Assembly: GCA_016280685.1 (NCBI GenBank)
Contig: JAEEHE010000080.1
Location: 1-29,834 of the forward strand
Length of the DNA stretch: 29,834 nt
Reading direction: 5' to 3'
Source of the DNA: Caryophanales bacterium
Lineage (GTDB): Bacteria; Bacillota_I; Bacilli_A; RFN20; CAG-826
The notes below the pieces were generated by a model that was given only the letters and a program-made list of their open reading frames with translations, was not told where the DNA came from and ran no database searches. The position numbers and the translations under genes are program-made. This document shows, in pieces, positions 13,739 through 22,961 of this stretch (the first letter of the stretch is position 1; the number at the start of each line of letters is the position of its first letter).

Positions 13739-15715
13739 TTATTTAACAATTTCTTTGCAGAGTTCTGCGAGTCTCTCTTTGGTGAAATTGAATTTCTTAA
13801 TCACATCTTTTGCCGGAGCGCTTGCACCAAAGGTATCGATACCCATATGGTGTTCAGCAAACTTATCCCAACCGAATGTTGATAACATTTCCACAGAGAT
13901 TCTCTTTTCTCTTGGTAATGATAAGACAGAGGTTTGATATTCTTTATCTTGTTCTAAGAACAATTCCCAACTTGGCATAGAGATAACTCTCGCATCAATG
14001 TCTTCCTCTAGTAGAAGTTTTTGAGCCTCAATCGCTAATGAGACTTCACTACCGGTAGCGATGATTTCTAATTGTGCTTTCTTATTTTCTTTCGAAATGA
14101 CATAAGCACCTTTAGTAACACCTTCCGCTGAACTGCTATCAATTAGCGGTAAATTCTGACGAGATAAGATTAATGCGGTTGGAACGTTGACACTTTCTAA
14201 CGCTAACTTCCAAGCGGCAAATGTTTCTCTTTCATCGCATGGACGGATAACACGCACATTAGGAATACTTCTTAGCATAGCTAATTGTTCAATTGGTTGA
14301 TGGGTTGGACCATCTTCACCAACAGCAATAGAGTCATGGGAGAATAAATAGATAGCGGGTAAATGACTTAAAGCCGCCATACGAATCGCAGGTTTCATAT
14401 AGTCTGAGAAAACGGCAAAGCAGCCGACATAAGTACGTAAACCGCCATGGAGTAACATACCATTTTGAGCACTGGCCATCGCGAATTCACGAATACCCCA
14501 GTTGATATTATGACCTTCTCTATGAGATGGTTCGAAATTAATACCACCATCTAACTTAGTCATTACACTGCCAGCCACATCAGCGCTACCACCAATGAGG
14601 TTTGGTAACTTGAGCATATAAGCGTTTAATGCACGTCCAGAAGCTACACGTGTGGATGCGACACTACCGGAAGCAAATTCCGGAAGTACCTTTGGTAAAT
14701 ATTCTTCGACACTCAAATCTTTTAAAGCGTTGAAACGTGCTAAATCGGTCTCGTGTTTTTTGCCATAAGCTTCTAAATCTTTTTGATATTCCTCATAAGC
14801 TTTTTCGCCACGAGCGATAAATGTCTTTTGGAATTGTTCTTTCACTTCCTCAGGGATGAAGAAATCTTCATGATCAAAACCATAGACTTCAACTTTCGCG
14901 TGTTTACCATCTTCCGCTCCTAAAGGAGAACCGTGGACTTTGTTAGTTCCTTGTTTAGCTGAACCAAAGCCGATAACTGTATGAACGATAATTAAAGTTG
15001 GCTTATCTTTAGACTTCTTTGCTTTGGCAATCGCGGCATCGATAGCTTCGATATCATTGCCATCTTGCACTTCTAAAACATCCCATTCACTAGCGAGGAA
15101 ACGATTCTTCACTTGTTCAGAGAATGATAAATCTAATGCTCCATCAAGTGTAACTTGATTAGCGTCATATAAGAGAATGAGCTTATTGAGTTTTTGGTGA
15201 CCCGCTAAAGAGATAGCTTCTTGAGAGATGCCTTCTTGTAAACATCCATCACCGCATAAGGCATATGTATAGTGATTGCATAGAACTTTGCCATCATGAT
15301 AATTAGCTCTCACGCTTTCTTCTGCCATTGCCATACCAACGGCTTGAGCGATACCTTGTCCTAAAGGACCACTTGTCGCATCGACACCTTTGGTCCAATG
15401 ATATTCTGGATGGCCGGGAGTTAAAGAACCAATTTGACGGAATTGTTTTAAATCATCAAGCGATAATTCATATCCAGACAAGTGCAACATTGCATAAAGC
15501 AATGCGGATGCGTGACCAGCACTTAAAACAAAGCGATCACGATTGAACCATTCCGGATCTTTAGGATTAGCCACCAAATGTCTCGTAAATAAAGTGTAGA
15601 GGATTGGGGCGCTACCTAAAGCCATGCCTGGGTGACCAGAATTAGCTTTGTTAATCTCGTCAATACATAATGAACGGATGGTTGCTACCGCTAATTCATC
15701 GATTTTTTTGTTCAT
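13739..15715 (-). CDS. tkt: transketolase
   Basis: Transketolase moves two-carbon units in the non-oxidative pentose phosphate pathway, using thiamine diphosphate. At 658 residues it is full length: NSGHPGMALG near the N-terminus, TGPLGQGIAQAVGMA, the GDG-type cofactor motif GDGCLQEG, the HTVIGFGS segment, IREFAMA, and SHDSIAVGEDGPTHQPIEQLA. It supplies glyceraldehyde 3-phosphate and pentoses, and its products connect to deoB and dxs substrates in this window. Start at 15715 follows AAGGAG by nine bases. It is preceded by array D and ended by a strong terminator. Confidence 0.97.
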   Translation of the reverse strand: MNKKIDELAVATIRSLCIDEINKANSGHPGMALGSAPILYTLFTRHLVANPKDPEWFNRDRFVLSAGHASALLYAMLHLSGYELSLDDLKQFRQIGSLTPGHPEYHWTKGVDATSGPLGQGIAQAVGMAMAEESVRANYHDGKVLCNHYTYALCGDGCLQEGISQEAISLAGHQKLNKLILLYDANQVTLDGALDLSFSEQVKNRFLASEWDVLEVQDGNDIEAIDAAIAKAKKSKDKPTLIIVHTVIGFGSAKQGTNKVHGSPLGAEDGKHAKVEVYGFDHEDFFIPEEVKEQFQKTFIARGEKAYEEYQKDLEAYGKKHETDLARFNALKDLSVEEYLPKVLPEFASGSVASTRVASGRALNAYMLKLPNLIGGSADVAGSVMTKLDGGINFEPSHREGHNINWGIREFAMASAQNGMLLHGGLRTYVGCFAVFSDYMKPAIRMAALSHLPAIYLFSHDSIAVGEDGPTHQPIEQLAMLRSIPNVRVIRPCDERETFAAWKLALESVNVPTALILSRQNLPLIDSSSAEGVTKGAYVISKENKKAQLEIIATGSEVSLAIEAQKLLLEEDIDARVISMPSWELFLEQDKEYQTSVLSLPREKRISVEMLSTFGWDKFAEHHMGIDTFGASAPAKDVIKKFNFTKERLAELCKEIVK

Positions 15716-15730
15716 TTCTCATTCTCCTTA

Positions 15731-15758
15731 ATTAGTAGTTTTTTAGTATATTATTAGT
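15731..15758 (-). repeat. 11-bp-phased ACTAAT array D (3 units)
   Basis: On the minus strand ACTAAT, ACTAAA and ACTAAT occur 11 bp apart (plus-strand ATTAGT at 15731, TTTAGT at 15742, ATTAGT at 15753). They lie between aspS and tkt, directly before the tkt ribosome site. The middle unit has the same A variant as array C. Confidence 0.8.
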
Positions 15759-15782
15759 TTTTGTTATAATTGTATTATAAAA

Positions 15783-17513
15783 TTACTCTTTGTCCTTAAT
15801 GACAATACCTAAATCTTCGAGCTGTTGAGGAGTCACTTCAGTCGGCGCCATGCTCATCGGATCAACACCCGCTAAATTCTTCGGGAATGCAATCACATCT
15901 CTGATATTATCAGTGCCACCGAGTATCATCGCGAGACGGTCCAAACCGAAAGCCATACCAGCATGGGGAGGGGTACCATATTTTAAGGCATTTACAAAGT
16001 AACCAAATTTCTTTTCTACTTCTTCATCACTGAGTCCGAGGATGTTGAAAATCTTCTTTTGTACATCTTGGTTATAAATACGTAAGGTTCCACCACCTGC
16101 TTCATAACCATTAATGACGATATCATAAGCATAGCTTATCACTTTTGTAGGATCGGTATCTAAATATTTCAAATCCTCATCTTTAGGTCTTGTGAATGGG
16201 TGATGAGTAGCAACGATTTGTCCACTCTCGATATCTCTTTCGAACATCGGGAAGTCGACAACCCATAGTAAATCGTATGTATTAGGTTTGATTAAACCTA
16301 ATTGTTTGCCATATTGCAATCTGATAGCGCCTAATAAAGGAGTGACACGGTTATATGGACCAGCAGAAATAATGATAACATCACCATCGTTAGCGGCTAA
16401 TTCTTTGATTAAAGCCACTTTTTCCTCGTCAGAAAGGAATTTTACAAAGGAACCGAGTAATTCTCCGTTTTCTTTCTTAAGGACCGCTAAACCGCCTAAA
16501 CCGAACTTCTTAGCTTCTAATGTTAAGTTATCGATAACTTTACGGCTAGTTTCACTAGCAACGCCAGGAATACATAAGCCTTTAATCGCTTCGGCACTAC
16601 GATAAGCTTCGAATGTCGTATTCTTAAACACTTCTTTTAAGTCATGGAGTTCGATACCGAAACGAGTATCAGGTTTATCACTACCAAATCTCTCCATCGC
16701 TTCTTTATACGGCATTTGTCTTAATGGCAATTTGACATCATAACCAATAGTATTCATGAATATTTCATGAATTAATCCTTCCATCAAGTCTAAGAATTGC
16801 TGTTGATCAAGGAATGATGTTTCAATATCGATCTGCGTGAAGTCAGGTTGTCTATCCGCACGTAAGTCTTCATCGCGGAAGCAACGCGCGATTTGATAAT
16901 ATCTTTCAAAACCTGCTACCATCAAAAGTTGTTTAAACATTTGTGGGCTTTGTGGTAAGGCATAGAAAGAACCATGATGTAAACGAGATGGCACTAAATA
17001 CTCTTTTGCGCCTTCAGGAGAGGAAGCACAAAGCATCGGTGTTTCCACTTCGATGAATTGATATTTATGTAAATAACTATGTGTAGTTATTTTGATTTGG
17101 TCACGGATATCAAAATATCTTTGCATACAAGGACGACGTAAATCGAGATAACGATATTTTAATCTCGTCTCTTCTAGAGCATCGGTTTCATCGGCGATGA
17201 TTAAAGGAGTTAATTTCGCGGTGTTCACCACTTCAATGCTATCAGCGATGATCTCGATGTCGCCGGTCTTTAGATTTGGATTAGCAACTTCTTTCTTGCT
17301 CACAACACCTTTGACTTGGATGACATATTCGTTACGAATACCAGGGACTTTTTCCGCATCCTTAACCATGATTTGGATAATGCCAGAACGGTCTCTTAAA
17401 TCGATAAAGAGGATGGAACCGAGGTTTCTTCTCTTGCTAACCCATCCTAATAAGGTGACGGATCTACCGACATCTTTAATAGATAATTCCGTATTACGAC
17501 AAGTTCTTTCCAT
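15783..17513 (-). CDS. aspS: aspartyl-tRNA synthetase
   Basis: AspRS charges tRNA-Asp (possibly also tRNA-Asn; not decidable here). The 576-residue class II enzyme has an N-terminal OB-fold (GWVSKRRNLGSILFIDLRD) and motif 2 in FRDEDLRADRQPDFTQIDIE. The bacterial GAD insertion sits in the middle, and motif 3 is GLDRLAMILGG. Start ATG at 17513 follows AGAAGG; the longer in-frame start at 17555 would overlap hisS. It begins one base after the hisS stop, so hisS-aspS is a coupled pair as in B. subtilis. Confidence 0.97.
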   Translation of the reverse strand: MERTCRNTELSIKDVGRSVTLLGWVSKRRNLGSILFIDLRDRSGIIQIMVKDAEKVPGIRNEYVIQVKGVVSKKEVANPNLKTGDIEIIADSIEVVNTAKLTPLIIADETDALEETRLKYRYLDLRRPCMQRYFDIRDQIKITTHSYLHKYQFIEVETPMLCASSPEGAKEYLVPSRLHHGSFYALPQSPQMFKQLLMVAGFERYYQIARCFRDEDLRADRQPDFTQIDIETSFLDQQQFLDLMEGLIHEIFMNTIGYDVKLPLRQMPYKEAMERFGSDKPDTRFGIELHDLKEVFKNTTFEAYRSAEAIKGLCIPGVASETSRKVIDNLTLEAKKFGLGGLAVLKKENGELLGSFVKFLSDEEKVALIKELAANDGDVIIISAGPYNRVTPLLGAIRLQYGKQLGLIKPNTYDLLWVVDFPMFERDIESGQIVATHHPFTRPKDEDLKYLDTDPTKVISYAYDIVINGYEAGGGTLRIYNQDVQKKIFNILGLSDEEVEKKFGYFVNALKYGTPPHAGMAFGLDRLAMILGGTDNIRDVIAFPKNLAGVDPMSMAPTEVTPQQLEDLGIVIKDKE

Positions 17514-17514
17514 T

Positions 17515-18855
17515 TTATTTTCCTTCTTTCTCACAATGACATTCATTGCCTTCACAGCATTCTCTTTTATGCTTATGGCAGCAACGTTCTTCCACTAAAA
17601 TGTCTTCACATTTGTCCGCGAATTCCTCACCATCAACAGTGATTTGTTCTTGGGTTTTCATATTCTTAATAATAACTTTGTTATTTTTAATTTCTTCTTC
17701 TCCGAGAATGATAGCGAGGCTAGCGCCCTTTCTTTCTGCGCGTTTGAACATGTTTCCGAGTTTGACATTATCGAAGCACATATCAACACTGAAACCGCGT
17801 AAACGTAATTCATCAGCGATAGATAAGGCGGCCTTTTGGCTCTCTTCACCGATCGGCATCACATAGGCATCAAGATTAGATGCACTATCATTTAATAAGC
17901 CGTCATCGGTTAAGACGGAGACAATTCTTTCGATACCGAAGGAGAATCCGACACCGGGAACATCAGGTCCACCGACCTCTTTGACTAATTTGCCATAATG
18001 TCCACCCGCACCGATAGCTCCATAGTTATTTCCCTTTCGGGAAACATAATGGAATTCAAAGACGGTATCGCTATAATAATCGAGGCCTCTTACTAAAGTA
18101 TCATCGACTTCATACGGGATGTTCATCTCTTCTAAAGCATCGAGCACTAATTGGAATCTCTTCTGACTCGCTTCGTTAATATATTGGCTCATCTTGGGAG
18201 CACCTTTAACAATCTCTTGGTCTTCAGGAACTTTACAATCTAATATACGAAGAGGATTGATTTCATAACGCATCTTGCAGTCTTCGCACATATTAGCAAC
18301 TTTATCCTTAAAGAAATCTTTAAGGGCAGCGCGATAGGCATCTCTAGAAGCATCATCACCTAAAGTGTTAATCTTGATGGTCACACCTTCTAAACCTAAG
18401 CTTTGTAAAATGGTATAGGCCAAAGCGATAACTTCCACATCCGCATAAGCAGAGGCATGTCCGACCGATTCTACACCGAATTGGTTGAATTGACGATATC
18501 TTCCTAATTGTGGTCTTTCATAACGAAAGACAGGTCCGCAATAATAGAATTTAAGAGGCAATTCGTTAACGGGGATTAATTTGTTTTGCACGATCACTCT
18601 CATGATACCCGCGGTGAATTCGGGACGCATGGTCACACTTCTATCCGCTTTATCATTAAAGGTATACATTTCTTTTCTCACCACGTCGCTTGATTCACCG
18701 ACACCACGAACGAATAATTCGCTATATTCGAGAACCGGAGGTCTCACGGGTTGAAAAGCAAAGAAGGAAGCGATTCTCGCCATGAGATTTTCTACGAAAT
18801 CATAAGCTTGAGCTTCTTTACCGATAACATCATGTGTTCCTTTGACATTAATCAT
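17515..18855 (-). CDS. hisS: histidyl-tRNA synthetase with Cys/His-rich C-terminal tail
   Basis: HisRS charges tRNA-His. The 446-residue class II enzyme has motif 1 near PVRPPVLEYSELF, motif 2 in YYCGPVFRYERPQLGRYRQFNQFGVE, the histidine-binding LVRGLDYYSDTVFEF, and the anticodon-binding domain from about residue 330. The last ~25 residues are unusual: six Cys (425, 426, 433, 434, 439, 441) and three His (427, 429, 440) among charged residues, absent from ordinary bacterial HisRS (about 420-430 residues) and suggestive of metal binding. The start follows AAGGAAG. The 31-bp gap to rel is too short for a T-box leader, so the T-box control seen in Bacillus is absent here. Confidence 0.96.
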   Translation of the reverse strand: MINVKGTHDVIGKEAQAYDFVENLMARIASFFAFQPVRPPVLEYSELFVRGVGESSDVVRKEMYTFNDKADRSVTMRPEFTAGIMRVIVQNKLIPVNELPLKFYYCGPVFRYERPQLGRYRQFNQFGVESVGHASAYADVEVIALAYTILQSLGLEGVTIKINTLGDDASRDAYRAALKDFFKDKVANMCEDCKMRYEINPLRILDCKVPEDQEIVKGAPKMSQYINEASQKRFQLVLDALEEMNIPYEVDDTLVRGLDYYSDTVFEFHYVSRKGNNYGAIGAGGHYGKLVKEVGGPDVPGVGFSFGIERIVSVLTDDGLLNDSASNLDAYVMPIGEESQKAALSIADELRLRGFSVDMCFDNVKLGNMFKRAERKGASLAIILGEEEIKNNKVIIKNMKTQEQITVDGEEFADKCEDILVEERCCHKHKRECCEGNECHCEKEGK

Positions 18856-18871
18856 ATATTTCTTCCTTTCA

Positions 18872-18889
18872 TAATTAATTTATTAATTA
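18872..18889. repeat. 18-bp AT-only inverted repeat at the rel stop codon
   Basis: TAATTAAT and ATTAATTA, separated by TT, form a perfect dyad that includes the rel stop codon and lies between rel and hisS. There is no T-run, so it is not a typical terminator; it could be a transcript processing or translation-coupling structure. Confidence 0.4.
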
Positions 18890-21100
18890 GTGAGTAATTC
18901 TCGTAATGGAATAAACTCCATAAACCGATCTCACAATATTGCAGACATCGTTTAATCTCTTGGCATCACTGACTAATAATGTCGCATTAATATCGACGAT
19001 GCCATTGTTCAATAAGCGAGCATGAATATTACTTAAAGTAACTTTAGCCGCAGTTAATGTCGACATGATATCCACCAAGAGATTATTTCTATCGTTAGCT
19101 TCAATCATCACATCGACAGGATAAGTGGCGAATTCGATATCATCTCGCCAATAGACGTCGACTAAACGCTGTGTCTCTTTAGCGATATTCGGGCAGTTTT
19201 TGCGGTGTACAGCAATACCTTTACCTTTGGTAACATATCCGACAATATCATCGCCTGGTATCGGTGTGCAGCAGTTTGATAAGGAGATAGCGATCTTACC
19301 AGCGCCAATACAATAAACCGGACATTCATCACCGGATTTAGTTTTTACTCTTCCACCGGTAGGGAGAGTCACTGGACGTTTGATATGGAGATAATCGATA
19401 ATCGCACTAGGAACTGGCTTACGACCAGTAATGCCGACGAATAAATCATCGACAGAGGAGAAACCAAAGTTATCTAATAATTTGTTGTCATTGAGATAAC
19501 CCATCATCTCTTCTTCTTCGATACCGCGATCGTGGAAAGCATCTAAACAAGATTGTTTGCCTTTGGCAATCTTCTCTTCACGGATCATCTCCGCATTCTT
19601 TTTAGCGATATATTTCCTAATTGCTGATTTGGCAGCGCCAGATTTGACAAAGTCTAACCATCCTTCACTAGGACCGGGGTTATTCTTCGCGGTTTTAATT
19701 TCCACTAAATCACCGGTTTTTAAAACAGTATTTAGGGGTACCATCACACCATTGACTAAAGCACCGACGCATGTATCACCCACACGGGTGTGAATGTGAT
19801 AGGCAAAATCAACAGGTGTACTACCTTGGGGTAGTTCAATAACTTTACCTTTAGGAGTAAAGACATACACATTAGCGTCGAAGATATCATGGGTTAAGTT
19901 ATCCATGTATTCCTTCGCTGTGCCTTCGTGACCAGTTGATGACATAGAGACAAAGTCTCTAAACCAGTGTAATTTATTTTCAATTTCCTGTTGTTCTTTT
20001 TGAGAATTATAGCCGTTACCTTCTTTATAGGCCCAGTGGGCAGCAATGCCTGTTTCCGCGACTTTATCCATCTCCTCTGTACGGATTTGGATTTCGTAGA
20101 AATTACCATCACCACCGACAACTGTTGTATGTAGCGACTGATACATATTAGCTTTTGGCATAGCGATATAATCTTTAAAACGGCCAGGAACTGGTTTATA
20201 AGACTTATGAATTAAGCCTAATACTTCATAGCATTGGATTTCTGTTTCGGTAATAATTCTTAACGCTAAAATGTCAAAGATTTCATCAAATGGATGGCCT
20301 TTAAGATACATCTTTCGATAAATCGAATAGATGGATTTGACACGAGAAGAAATATCAAAGGGGATATTGTGTTGGAATAAAATATCCGCAATCTTTTTCT
20401 TTAAGCTTTCCAAGGAACGGCGCATAGTCTTAGCTTTCTTGGATAATAATTTGGTAATCTCTTTATATTTCTCGGGTTCGAGATATTTTAAACACAAATC
20501 TTCTAATTCCGATTTGATGACATCAAGACCTAAACGGTGAGCGATAGGAACAAAAACTTCCATCGTTTCTTTCGAAAGAGCGTGTTGTCTCTCATCAGAA
20601 AGAGACTCTAAAGTTCTCATATTGTGGAGACGATCCGCGAGTTTGATTAAGATAACGCGGATATCTTTCGCCATGCCGAGGAATATCTTACGGTGATCTT
20701 CCGCTTCAAATTCCTCACTGTTCATCTTTGAGAGTTTTAATCTCTGAATCTTGGTTAAAGAATCGACGATAGAAGCGACTTCTTCACCCCAGCCTTTCTT
20801 AATATCTTCAATAGTTGTGTCGGTGTCTTCGACAACATCGTGTAAGAAACCTGCGGCGATAGTTTTAGGACCACAATGTAATTGCGCCAAAATGTAACCG
20901 ACTTCTAAAAGGTGATGATAATAAGGTTCACCACTCTTGCGAAGCTGTCCGTCATGCTTTTTTAAAATATATTCATAAGCCTCACGAATTTTCGCTTTAT
21001 CATGAGGTGAAGTGATATATGTAGAATAAAGGTCTTCGATATCTTCGAATGTATGTAAAGGATATCCACCATTAACTTTTAATACTTTCGTTTTTTCCAT
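18887..21100 (-). CDS. rel: bifunctional (p)ppGpp synthetase/hydrolase Rel
   Basis: Rel makes and degrades the stringent-response alarmone (p)ppGpp. The 737-residue protein is complete: an HD hydrolase domain (YHHLLEV, 61-67, and HDVVEDT, 87-93), and the synthetase domain with PGRFKDYIAMPK and NMYQSLHTTV. A TGS domain (VYVFTPKGKVIELP to the GDLVEIKT segment) comes next. A Cys-containing helical/zinc region (NCCTPIPGDDIVGY, HRKNCPN) and a C-terminal ACT domain end the protein. Both hydrolase and synthetase motifs are intact. The start ATG is 15 bases from the nearest GAAGG, an unusually long gap; a nearer out-of-frame ATG opens a ten-codon frame (see findings). The gene stands at the head of rel-hisS-aspS-tkt, after a terminator. 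Confidence 0.96.
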   Translation of the reverse strand: MEKTKVLKVNGGYPLHTFEDIEDLYSTYITSPHDKAKIREAYEYILKKHDGQLRKSGEPYYHHLLEVGYILAQLHCGPKTIAAGFLHDVVEDTDTTIEDIKKGWGEEVASIVDSLTKIQRLKLSKMNSEEFEAEDHRKIFLGMAKDIRVILIKLADRLHNMRTLESLSDERQHALSKETMEVFVPIAHRLGLDVIKSELEDLCLKYLEPEKYKEITKLLSKKAKTMRRSLESLKKKIADILFQHNIPFDISSRVKSIYSIYRKMYLKGHPFDEIFDILALRIITETEIQCYEVLGLIHKSYKPVPGRFKDYIAMPKANMYQSLHTTVVGGDGNFYEIQIRTEEMDKVAETGIAAHWAYKEGNGYNSQKEQQEIENKLHWFRDFVSMSSTGHEGTAKEYMDNLTHDIFDANVYVFTPKGKVIELPQGSTPVDFAYHIHTRVGDTCVGALVNGVMVPLNTVLKTGDLVEIKTAKNNPGPSEGWLDFVKSGAAKSAIRKYIAKKNAEMIREEKIAKGKQSCLDAFHDRGIEEEEMMGYLNDNKLLDNFGFSSVDDLFVGITGRKPVPSAIIDYLHIKRPVTLPTGGRVKTKSGDECPVYCIGAGKIAISLSNCCTPIPGDDIVGYVTKGKGIAVHRKNCPNIAKETQRLVDVYWRDDIEFATYPVDVMIEANDRNNLLVDIMSTLTAAKVTLSNIHARLLNNGIVDINATLLVSDAKRLNDVCNIVRSVYGVYSITRITH

Positions 21101-21175
21101 AACATATACATATTACCTTCTTTTCTTTATTTTTGAAATAAAATAAAAGGCAATATGCTCTAATATATAAAAGAA

Positions 21176-21195
21176 AAAGCCATCAAATTGGCTTT
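21176..21195 (-). terminator. terminator of the ABC exporter operon
   Basis: On the minus strand the stem AAAGCCA/TGGCTTT with a six-base loop is followed by TTCTTTT. The 5' arm overlaps the stop codon of the downstream ABC gene. It separates the exporter genes from rel. Confidence 0.85.
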
Positions 21196-22960
21196 ATCTT
21201 TCTTCGAATTGAAGTTTATAGAGTTTGAAGTAATATCCGTGATTCTTGAGCAACTCTTGATGAGTGCCTCTTTCGATAATCTCGCCATGTTGCAAGACGA
21301 TGATTTGATCGGCCTTTTGAATTGTGGATAGTCTATGCGCCACGACAAGCATCGTACCGATATTTTTCATCTTCTCTAAAGATTCTTGAATCAACACTTC
21401 AGTTTCCGTATCGATATTCGCGGTTGCTTCATCAAGGATGAGGATTTGTGGTTTGTGGAGAATAGTTCTCGCAAAAGACAATAGTTGTCTTTGACCTTGG
21501 GAGAAGTTCTCTCCTCTTTCAATCACTTCTTCATCGTATTTCTTATCGAGTTTGTTGATGAATTTATCCGCGTTTACATATTCGCAAGTTTCATCGAGTT
21601 GTTCATCGGTGAAGGAATCATCATAGAGAGTGATATTCTGTCTAATCGTTCCAGAGAATAAGAAGACATCTTGTAGCATCTGCCCTATTGCTTTTCTTAA
21701 TGATTTGATTTGGATATGTTTGATATCAATTCCATCGATTAGAATTTGTCCTTTTTGAATCTCATAATTTCTCACGATCAATCCGAGGATTGTGGTTTTA
21801 CCTGCTCCAGTTGCACCGACAAATGCGCATGTTTGTTTTGGCTCGATGGTAAAGGAAACATCTTTTAAAATCCAATCTTCATCGTGATAAGCAAACCAGA
21901 CATTCTTAAATTCAATCTTGCCTTCTATGTGTTCAATCTCGATAGCGTCCGGTTCATCTAAAACATCGGGTTGAACATCTAAGAGGTTAAAGAGTCTCTC
22001 GGAAGCAGTGACCGCTCTTTGGATACCATTAAGTTGATCAGCGATGTTTTGAATCGGGTTGAAGAACTTAGATAGATATAAATAGAAGGCCACAACTTCA
22101 CCAGCATTGATGATGCTTTCCATAGCGAAACTAAATGTCACCGCGACAGCGACAAAATAGATGAAGGAGATCAAAGGTCTATAAATACCAAAAGCCAATA
22201 AGACTTTATATCTCGTTTTACGGAGGTTCTCATTTTTCTCATCGAATTGTTTGGTCTTTCTAATCTCTTGATTAAAGATTTGGATAATCTTCATACCGGA
22301 TAAGCTTTCGTTCAAATAGGTATTTAAATCGGAGATATATTGTCTCTCTTTCTTGAATATCTTATAGATAATCTTTCTAAAGATATAGGAAATTGTAAAG
22401 ACAACGACCACGAAGATGAGCATCACTAAAGATAATCTCCAGGAGATGAAGAACATGATGATATAGACACCAGCGATGGTCAAAATATTCCTAATCAAGT
22501 TCACAAGAATAGAAGTAAATAATTCAGATAAGGAAGCAGTATAGGACACCACTCTTGTTACTAAGGAGCCAACTGGCATTTCATTGAATTGATTCTGTGA
22601 CATATGTTCGATATGTTCAAAGACTTCCATTCTTAACTTATAAACAATTCTTTGACCGGCTTTTTGTAAGACCATAGCTTGGAAATATGAAAGGGTATAG
22701 GTAATAACGGATAATCCGAAATACCCCACCGCTAACATGATGATCACTTTTAGTTCTGGGTTATCAGATTGTAGGTTGTTGGTTACCTGTGCCATAAGCA
22801 GAGGAACAACAATATCTACCGCAATAGCGACAACGATAATGAGCAAAGCAAAGAATAAGGAAAGCCATTCGCTTTTCACATATCCCCACATTCTCTTAAT
22901 CATAATTTTCAGAGGGATCTTCTTATCGCCTTTTAATTTCTCAAGATCAACTTCAGCCAT
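21194..22960 (-). CDS. ABC exporter half-transporter, canonical ATPase (second of pair)
   Basis: This is one half of a heterodimeric type IV ABC exporter, in the inner membrane with export of drugs, lipids or peptides as the usual roles; substrate unknown. The N-terminal ~320 residues form six membrane helices. The nucleotide-binding domain has Walker A GATGAGKT (382-389), signature FSQGQ (486-490, non-standard for SGGQ), Walker B with catalytic Glu511 (ILILDEAT) and switch His542 (VVAHRLST). Together with its partner this gives one intact and one degenerate ATP site, as in BmrCD/YheHI and LmrCD. It begins one base after the partner's stop, with ribosome site GGAGGG. Confidence 0.92.
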   Translation of the reverse strand: MAEVDLEKLKGDKKIPLKIMIKRMWGYVKSEWLSLFFALLIIVVAIAVDIVVPLLMAQVTNNLQSDNPELKVIIMLAVGYFGLSVITYTLSYFQAMVLQKAGQRIVYKLRMEVFEHIEHMSQNQFNEMPVGSLVTRVVSYTASLSELFTSILVNLIRNILTIAGVYIIMFFISWRLSLVMLIFVVVVFTISYIFRKIIYKIFKKERQYISDLNTYLNESLSGMKIIQIFNQEIRKTKQFDEKNENLRKTRYKVLLAFGIYRPLISFIYFVAVAVTFSFAMESIINAGEVVAFYLYLSKFFNPIQNIADQLNGIQRAVTASERLFNLLDVQPDVLDEPDAIEIEHIEGKIEFKNVWFAYHDEDWILKDVSFTIEPKQTCAFVGATGAGKTTILGLIVRNYEIQKGQILIDGIDIKHIQIKSLRKAIGQMLQDVFLFSGTIRQNITLYDDSFTDEQLDETCEYVNADKFINKLDKKYDEEVIERGENFSQGQRQLLSFARTILHKPQILILDEATANIDTETEVLIQESLEKMKNIGTMLVVAHRLSTIQKADQIIVLQHGEIIERGTHQELLKNHGYYFKLYKLQFEER

Positions 22961-22961
22961 A

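Noticed and set aside
17065..17073. TTATGTAAA as another XerD half-site in aspS
   Set aside because: Nine bases inside a well-conserved coding segment of AT-rich DNA; expected by chance.
18856..18886. T-box leader before hisS
   Set aside because: Only 31 bp are available and no T-box sequence is present.
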